A program made the position numbers and the translations under genes. Below are positions 57,582-64,000 of a DNA stretch of 64,000 nucleotides, in pieces. The stretch comes from Gigaspora rosea (lineage: Eukaryota > Glomeromycota > Glomeromycetes > Diversisporales > Gigasporaceae): the NCBI GenBank assembly GCA_003550325.1, contig QKWP01001671.1:1-64000 (forward strand). The letters are read 5' to 3'. The notes below the pieces were generated by a model. That model was not told where the DNA came from. It did no database searches and saw only the letters and a program-made list of their open reading frames with translations. How positions within the stretch are numbered: the stretch's first letter is position 1; every line of letters starts with the position of its first letter.

Positions 57582-58316
57582 AGGACCCCAGACATGTAGT
57601 AAAAGGTCATACGTTACGCATTTTAGCAAAAACTCAAAAATTTGAAAAGCAAAAAATCAGTTTTTGGCAATTAACTTGGCATCCAGTAGTCCAATTTGAA
57701 TGAACTTTTTTTTAAAATGAAGCTCCCAGTGAGGCGCATCTAACAAAAAAAAGTTCATTCAATTCTGATTACTGGATCAAGGTTATTTACATATGCTCTG
57801 ATTTTTGGAATTTATAAAAAAAGCTTATTTTTTTTAAAACTTTAAAGCTAAATAATTTTTGATCTATTGGTCTATTTTAAATAATTTTACTACCAAACTG
57901 TTCGTCTCTTTAAGACAATTCCAATAAGCTAAAAATTATAAAAATCCAATCACAGAATCATAAGAAAATGTGCTATCAAATAGGTGATGCACCTGAAATT
58001 GGTTTAACATAGATCAAACCAATTTCAGATGCATCACCTATTTGATAGTACATTTTCTCATGACCCTGTAATTGGATTTTTATGTTTTGGGCTTGTTGGA
58101 ATTGTCTCAAGGAGATGAACATTTTGGCAGTAAAATCATTTAAAATGGACCAGTAGATCAAAAATTATATAGCTTTAAAGTTTTAAAAAAATAAGCTTTT
58201 TTTATAAATTCCAAAAATCAGAGCATATGAAATAAATAGATTTTGTCGTTTTCAGCAAATTAGATCAAAATTGGCCAAATCCAGTTATGACCTATATGAG
58301 AGATGTCCGGGGTCCT
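57582..58316. mobile_element. 735-bp sister of the AGGACCCCGGACAT element
   Basis: Ends AGGACCCCAGACATGTAGTA and complement AGGACCCCGGACATCTCTCA. Exact 8-bp duplication ATCGATAT (57574-57581, 58317-58324). It contains a small hairpin (57665-57790) and a large near-perfect palindrome (57815-58205), both with the ATCCAnTAGTCCA-type core. Confidence 0.85.
57815..58205. repeat. 390-bp palindrome with GTCTC-stem modules
   Basis: TTTTTGATCTATTGGTCTAT ... CGTCTCTTTAAGACAATTCC on the left is mirrored by GGAATTGTCTCAAGGAGATG ... ATGGACCAGTAGATC on the right. The centre GCACCTGAAATTGGTTT is near 58010. Confidence 0.8.
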
Positions 58317-58324
58317 ATCGATAT

Positions 58325-59050
58325 ACTACTCACGTCTATATATGCATGCTAATGTCAATGATGATAAATTAGTATTAATTTCCTACAAATAAATTATGCG
58401 GGTTGACCTGAAATCTATAGAAACCATGCACAAAGCCAAAGCTCTGTTATTATAAACAAGATTATGCGCTGATCTCATAGATATATAACACGTACTATTA
58501 AAAAATATTAACCAAAGAACTTATATTCTTTCAAAATAAACCATGAAAAAACACTCACATGGTACTGGTACAATCTTTTTTATTATAGCATTAAAAACCA
58601 AATCGAATAAAAAAACCAAGGATTTGTTCAATAAAAAATAAAATTATATGCCCCATGATCATTTATAACAATAAAATTGCTCTGTTCCAAAAGAAATTAT
58701 AATTCTAGCTCTAATGCTAATATATAAAATACCGGATCAGTATGGAGCAAATTGTAAAAAATTCGGGACGTACTATACTGATCTGCTCACCATAGTGATT
58801 TACAAAAATACAATTTATTTTATGATATGATCCGTCCCATTCTAACTACAGTTAACTCTTGTTATAGTAAAAGAATCGACACAATCAAATTCTAAACCGA
58901 ATATTGCCAATTGGACTAAGTAGATTTATTTTCAATCTGAATTGGAATGTTCAATTTTGCTTGAACTATATGGATCCAATTTGTCCAATTGACAATACTG
59001 ATTTCAACTGATAAAAGCACATATAGTATTCTCTCATTGTAAGATCGCTA
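58325..59050. other. AT-rich sequence, no gene
   Basis: TA-CAGTTAACTCTTGTTATAG at about 58850 resembles a pogo-type end. A partner, CTATAACGAAAATC near 59048, is only loosely matching. Confidence 0.35.
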
Positions 59051-59226
59051 TAACGAAAATCACTTGTATAATACTATAGCTGCATAATATTATACTAGCG
59101 CATGATAATGTAAAATATAGCTTGGGTATGGGAAATTTTTAGCATATCTAATTTTGGTTTCTTGGATTAATAAGTATTCTTTATACTCACATGTTCCCTG
59201 ATCCAAAGAGCCTTGCACCCGAACCC
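59051..59226. repeat. 176-bp direct repeat, copy 1
   Basis: ATAACGAAAATCACTTGTAT ... GATCCAAAGAGCCTTGCAC, repeated at 60071-60243 in the same orientation with about ten differences. The spacing of 1.0 kb would allow LTRs, but no TG...CA ends or retroviral-type ORFs are seen. Confidence 0.75.
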
Positions 59227-59382
59227 TAAATATGTACTATATTAAAAAAAAATATATATATATATATAATAAAAAAATAATAATAAAATGCATTAAAATT
59301 TTAAATTGACGCTTTTAACATACTAATAAACAAAAACCAACATATTCAACTATAAGTTCTGGTATAATCCGTTTCTTAAACA

Positions 59383-59514
59383 ATGTATAACGACCAATCG
59401 CTTGATAACATTACTAGTGAATATAACATATCGTTCGAGTATGAAGGAATCTTTAATTTCGATAATAATTTTAATGATGAAAACCATCAGCAAATTTTAT
59501 ATATAGATCGATAA
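59383..59514 (+). CDS. Short acidic ORF, probable N-terminal fragment
   Basis: 43 residues, MYNDQSLDNITSEYNISFEY followed by an EGIFNFDNNFNDEN-type acidic/Asn-rich stretch. It ends at TAA just before an ATCGATATAT repeat array. The composition resembles the acidic N-termini preceding FAR1 domains of transposases, but nothing further is found downstream, so a severed fragment is likely. Confidence 0.3.
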   Translation: MYNDQSLDNITSEYNISFEYEGIFNFDNNFNDENHQQILYIDR

Positions 59515-59725
59515 TAATAATAATTGATATATATCGATATTAATCGATATATATCGATACCCATCACCCTGCCGATTTTTATTGATAATAGATATATATC
59601 GATTAATATCAATATATATCGATACCCATCACCCCTGCCGATTACTATCGATAAAAATAATAATCGATATATATCGATATTAATCGATATATATCGATAT
59701 ATATCTGATATGATATCAATTAATA
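59500..59725. repeat. ATCGATATATATCGAT repeat array
   Basis: Units TCGATATATATCGATACCCA, TCACCCTGCCGAT and TCGATAATAATAAT recur with a period of about 70 bp. Strongly self-complementary. ORF 59524-59853 is repeat-derived and crosses an N at 59785. Confidence 0.8.
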
Positions 59726-60070
59726 ATTATTATATTCACATAATCATGCTTTTTGAATATTTTACAGGTTTTCACAAGTTTTCGNTTAAGACTTGTATTA
59801 GAAGTAAAGATTTTTTTTATAGACGGGAACATATAAAATTTGAAAAAATCTAAAGAAAAATTTTAATAGTAAAAATGCCAATACAAGAACTTTAAACATT
59901 TATTATATTAAAGTTTTCTAATGATTTTAAAAAAATTTTATAACAAAGTTACTAAAACAAAACTTAAAGAATATTTTTTACTTAGAAAAGATATGGCTAA
60001 AATCAATATTTAAAATTTTATTAAAAATTTTAAAATACGCAGGCAAATTTGCCTGTGTTACAATCTAAGG

Positions 60071-60246
60071 GATAACGAAAATCACTTGTATAATACTATA
60101 GCTGTATAATATTATACCAGCGCATGATAACGTAAAATATAGCTTGGGTATGGGAAAATTTTTAGCATGTCTAAGTTTGGTTTCTTGGATTAATAAGTAT
60201 TCTTTATACTCACATGTTCTCTGATCCAAAGAGCCTTGCACACCCA
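60071..60246. repeat. 176-bp direct repeat, copy 2
   Basis: Same as 59051-59226. ORF 60065-60247 on the minus strand is a by-product. Confidence 0.75.
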
Positions 60247-60874
60247 AGTAATAAAAAATTTTATAGTCAAAAAAGTAAAAATTGCGATAAAATCGCGTAA
60301 AACGGCTTTTTTTTTTTTGGGATTACAGTATATACATGTACCCAAAGGTATATATACCCAGGACCCTGAGCTATTAGTATATAGGTCAGTGAACTAGATA
60401 CGTAGCCAACTTAATAACTTTTTTGGATGTAAGATCTTAGATTGCTTAGAAATCAATAAAATTTTAAAAAAAGTTAGATATTCTATTTGCATATTTTTTA
60501 ACTAAATTTTAAAACAGTTAGAGATTGCAAATACTTATTTTTGGTACCGATAGGGCATGGTTTACTATCGTAGATTCCTAAAAATAAGTTATCTTTTTTT
60601 AGATTTAAAAAATTAGAAGTTTATTTTGAAGTATTATAACTTTTTAAGGGATTTGTACACAATAAGGAGGTAGCTTATTTTAGAAATATAAATCCTAAAA
60701 AGGTTTATTTATCTCAATGTTTACTTTTAAAATTTATTTCACATACTAATACGCATTCCGATGTAAATAAATCAAACAAATACCTTTTTTATTATTATAA
60801 TAAAAATATAAATTAATTTTAAATTTTAAAAGTCATTGTAAGAGATCTAATAATCCAAATTTAACGATTTTGGT
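60247..60874. other. AT-rich; degraded 'GAAAATAAGCTAC' element near 60566-60690
   Basis: TACTATCGTAGATTCCTAAAAATAAG at the left and AGGTAGCTTATTTTAGAAAT at the right recall the TIR of 10254-15998 in decayed form. The outer part 60845-60874 is the left half of a hairpin module split by the next element. Confidence 0.4.
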
Positions 60875-62623
60875 TAGTGATTGTACTCGGTCAAAAAAAC
60901 ATTACTCGGTTAACTAGCGAGTAAACCCACAGGTTACTTGGGTAAATCACAGATATACTCAGGTATAAAACTTTACCTGTTGTACCCGAGTAAGGGTAGA
61001 GTATTTCATATATGTACCCATTTAGTTGCCAATCAAATTTTTGTTCATAACTTCTTAAATTCTATATCGATATAGTATTTTCGCTTTAGTCTTTCGCTTT
61101 AGTCTTGTTTTAATTATTTGTTTGTTTTTTGTATTTCGCGTTTGAGTTTCAGTAATATTATGAGCTTTATTTATATTTGCATTTTAGCGATTTAGCAGCT
61201 TAAAGCATGCAACGAAAAATTTTTTCGTAAGATATTTAATTTATTTATTAATTTTACATTCAAAGCTAATATTCTTTAAATGCTAAAACTGGTGCTTATT
61301 TGTCCAGTTTGAGCAGCAGCCGCAAGTCATTTTTTCGCTATAGCTAACACTATTTCGAGTTTAGTGTCATGAAGTGTAAGTTGAACGGTTGCATATTATT
61401 GCCATTAGGAGAGTGTTATAGCCAATACAAATGTAATTCTAGAGGTAAACGGCATTTAAATTATATTACTAAAATTTTTTAATATGGTGTTGAGGACCAT
61501 TGCAGATATATCAAAAAAGTTTTATCTATGGAATCATCTGCGTTATAAAAAGATAGAATTGTGACAAGTTAATATATGATGAAACGTGTTATCGATGTAG
61601 TTAGCAATGACTAATTGGTAAGTTATCCTTATTATTGTAAAATTCCTTTACTTATTTTAATCGAACTGTATAGATTAGTATGGTATACTGCGCAACACAT
61701 ACCAGAAATGTCAAAAAAAATCTTTATAATTATAAGTGCTAGTTTTTTAGGCAAAAAAGATTACTGACAATCATATGCCTGTTGAAAATTTTCACACTAT
61801 ACTATTATTGTTATGTTAAAGCCTAAATTATATGGATTAGTATGCTACTGGGATGTACCAGAAAATTATATTATACACGTTATTATTTATAATATTAAGT
61901 TTAGGAATTAATAATTTGTATGGTACAAGCTTCTGAATAGTCACCGTACGTTCCAATATTATGTGGACTGTTTGATGCTTCACGTCGATATTTACCTGAT
62001 TAATGTAAGAGATGGTTCAAACATTATGATCAATGCATAGCGACTTGTAGTGTGTTTGAAATCATAATTATTTGAAATATATAATGGCAATTTAATAATT
62101 TAATCAGTCCATTTAAATAAATATAAAAGAAGGTAGATTTGCTAATTCAGTGGACACTTAAATACAATATGATAAAATATAGAACATACTTCCTTTCTCT
62201 ATATTATAATAAGCATTTTTAATCGCTTCTTTCGCCTCTTCTAACAAATATAAAACATTTTATTTTTCGCACACTAAAGGAAGATTATAATCTATTTCGA
62301 AAAATTTGGGTTTAATTAAATTGATTCTAAATGTTTATTAGAAATCTTTTAGCCTCTTGAATACCTTTTTTTTTTACATATTAAAAAAGGCTATATTATA
62401 TATCAATTCAAATATATTCCAATTAGCGTGCAATTGTGACTAGCAATGATGCTTTACTTTTTAGTGTTTTTGAATCTTTTGTAGAGATTATGCCTGTGTA
62501 TTACTTGGTTGAATCTACTCGGTTATTACTCGGGTAAATCTACTCGAGTAGCTCTAAACATTACTCGGTTAACCGGTTAACCACGGGTAACTCAGGTAAT
62601 ACCCGACCTGGGTATAATCTCTA
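60875..62623. mobile_element. 1.75-kb hAT-like element with exact 8-bp target duplication
   Basis: Ends TAGTGATTGTACTCGG and complement TAGAGATTATACCCAGG. Exact duplication ATTTTGGT (60867-60874, 62624-62631). Sub-terminal clusters of ACTCGGTTAAC, ACTCGGGTAA and GGTTACTTGGGTAA sit on both sides. The target is the ATTTTGGTACCATTCG part of a GTCTC-stem hairpin module, which is thereby split. No complete transposase; 61300-61620 has higher GC and Cys-bearing fragments but no continuous frame. Confidence 0.8.
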
Positions 62624-62631
62624 ATTTTGGT

Positions 62632-63290
62632 ACCATTCGAATTGTCTTATCGAAACGAATTGAATGGTACCAAAATCATTAAATTTAGATCACTATAGCA
62701 CAAGATATTATTATTTATTTTTTTTAATTCGGCAATCATGCCAATACTTTATTAGATGCTTGGTTAACTGCTTAGTTGCCAGCTTTACAGAAATAAAATT
62801 TCTTATCTAATTTACAAATATTGACTAACCCGGTTACTTCGAGAAGTACCTATGTTCGATCTGCTATAGTAGACTTTTATCTCAATACTAACTGTGTCTG
62901 TACGAACTAATTAATATATCACTGAAGGACGTCTACAATCTTACGTATCATGATTGCTCTTTTTTAAACCTTCTTCTCCTAGCTTCTCGAGTAGAAGGAT
63001 ACTACTAATAAAAAAACAAAAACATATATAGAAAATGAAAAGGGGAAAATAAAAAAAGGGGAAAACCTCTACTACCTAAGCGAAAACCAAATTTACAAAG
63101 ATAAAAAGAAAAGAAAGAAGAAAAAGGCAAAAGAAAAGTAAAAAGATAACGGCACTATTATTGCCTGTGCTAGACTATAAAAATTATATAGTGCTGCATA
63201 GAAAAATGCTCTATCATAGTACTATATGTAGAAATGAAAAAAAAGACAAAAATACGCCTAGTAGAACATTTGAGAAAGAAATTTCAACAC
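62632..63290. other. Right half of split hairpin module, then A-rich tract
   Basis: TACCATTCGAATTGTCTTATCG (shortened) and mirror to about 62700. Then no gene; 63010-63140 is a purine-rich AAAAGAAAGAAG tract. Confidence 0.45.
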
Positions 63291-63830
63291 GAGTACCCTC
63301 CCGACCTCTGACATGTCATTCATTGTTTATTTCGTAAGCAGTACCAAAATGCACTCGTGATGTCGATTCCAATTAGGTAGGCGCGTTCCCGATTAGGAAG
63401 GAGTAAACACTGCTGATCTTTTGGAGGGGGTAAGCTGGATGTTCCTGAAATTTCGAAAAGTCCAAAGGGGAGTAGGACAATACTTGTAACAAATTTAAAG
63501 GAGAGTATATTCCAGATAAAACTCATTTTTTTGTTGTTCCCCACTGTTTTACCACAGGTTACTTCGTACAAAGAAGCACTTTGCTCTTCACCAAAATTTC
63601 TCGTACAAGGGTGCCACCTCCTGCCAGTTATCTTGTAAGAAGACGCTTTTGGCTTGCATGCCGAATATACAAAGGAGTCCCAAGAGTAAGAGTTGACCTT
63701 TATAAAAACCGTATTTCTGTGTTATCCTACTATACATTAAGTATAGGCAACGCTCCAACAAAAACTTTTTGTTTTTCTTCGGTGGGAAAATTTGGTTCAA
63801 GTGATTGTCAGAAAGAGTTTTGTATAGCAC
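63291..63830. other. GC-richer island of unknown identity
   Basis: Clearly less AT-rich than its surroundings. Overlapping open frames occur on both strands (63320-63571 minus, 63581-63859 plus, 63588-63830 minus), without recognised motifs. The texture resembles the SINE bodies at 17.0 and 29.2 kb, but I found no shared strings, no A/B box and no poly-A tail. It could be a different retroposon or a relic exon. Confidence 0.35.
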
Positions 63831-63878
63831 AAGATATTAATATTTTATTATTTTTATAAAATCTTAACGATCTTGATA

Positions 63879-63972
63879 ACCAGTGATCCAAATTTGATTA
63901 TTTTGGTACCATTCGATTTGTTTCGATGAAAAGGTTCTAATAGTACTAAAATCATCAAAATCGGATCACTAG
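63879..63972. repeat. Solo GTCTC-type hairpin module
   Basis: CCAGTGATCCAAATTTGATT, TTTTGGTACCATTCGATTTG, a loop, and a degraded mirror ending CGGATCACTAGATC, followed by the ACAAGATATT flank also seen at 62699 and 63829. It shows the module can exist outside larger elements. Confidence 0.65.
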
Positions 63973-64000
63973 ATCACAAGATATTTACGAAAAATGTTTG

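Noticed and set aside
59051..60246. Complete LTR retrotransposon
   Set aside because: No TG...CA ends, primer-binding site, gag or pol between the direct repeats.

Overview
The window looks like a transposon graveyard from an AT-rich fungal nuclear genome. The best guess is an arbuscular-mycorrhizal fungus (Glomeromycotina, Rhizophagus-like). The evidence is a very low GC content, a short GT-AG intron (69 nt) in a transposase gene, a non-LTR reverse transcriptase of the 'YMDD / WRIYYD' type, FAR1/SWIM-type Mutator transposases, Helitron remains, and dense MITEs. I found no convincing host gene, no rRNA or free-standing tRNA, no CRISPR array and no operon-like organisation. Nearly every coding stretch is a broken transposase, helicase or reverse transcriptase.

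Layout. 1-5.1 kb: MITEs, palindromes and a 1.96-kb terminal-inverted-repeat (TIR) element built of tandem repeats. 7.0-16.04 kb: a minus-strand Helitron (Rep plus PIF1 helicase) hit by a 528-bp MITE and by a TA-target element (10254-15998). That element holds a pogo-type MITE and a 4.07-kb MULE (11410-15482), whose transposase gene is itself split by a 150-bp MITE. 16.5-19.6 kb: foldback elements and a reversed long tRNA-SINE. 19571-26790: a 7.2-kb hAT-like element holding a 2.4-kb element with a 1.5-kb palindrome. 26.9-30.2 kb: mariner-type MITEs and a full-length 975-bp tRNA-headed retroposon. 30.2-39.7 kb: a second long SINE split by a 6.8-kb MULE (32237-39045) that contains an assembly gap. 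41380-56866: a minus-strand LINE split by an 11.28-kb TIR element (42058-53336). That element carries a MULE (42158-45192) and two tandem copies of an unfamiliar DDE-like transposase gene. 57-64 kb: MITEs, a hAT-like element (60875-62623), hairpin modules and a GC-richer island of unknown nature.

Target-site duplications (TSDs) can be read directly for about twenty insertions: 2 bp TA, 3 bp TAA/TTA/TAT, 4 bp TTAA, 8 bp, and 12 bp for the SINE. Removing the insertion restores the reading frame in at least four cases. Two damage signatures dominate. One is the loss of a single base from A/T homopolymers of 5-7 nt, which may be a sequencing or consensus error. The other is C:G to T:A change, such as CGA to TGA stops, HUH His to Tyr, and RT/RNase H Asp to Asn. 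The items most worth follow-up are the DDE-like transposase whose element ends share a sub-terminal palindrome with nearby MITEs, a recurrent GTCTC-stem hairpin module found in six or more places, and the unusually long tRNA-headed SINE family.
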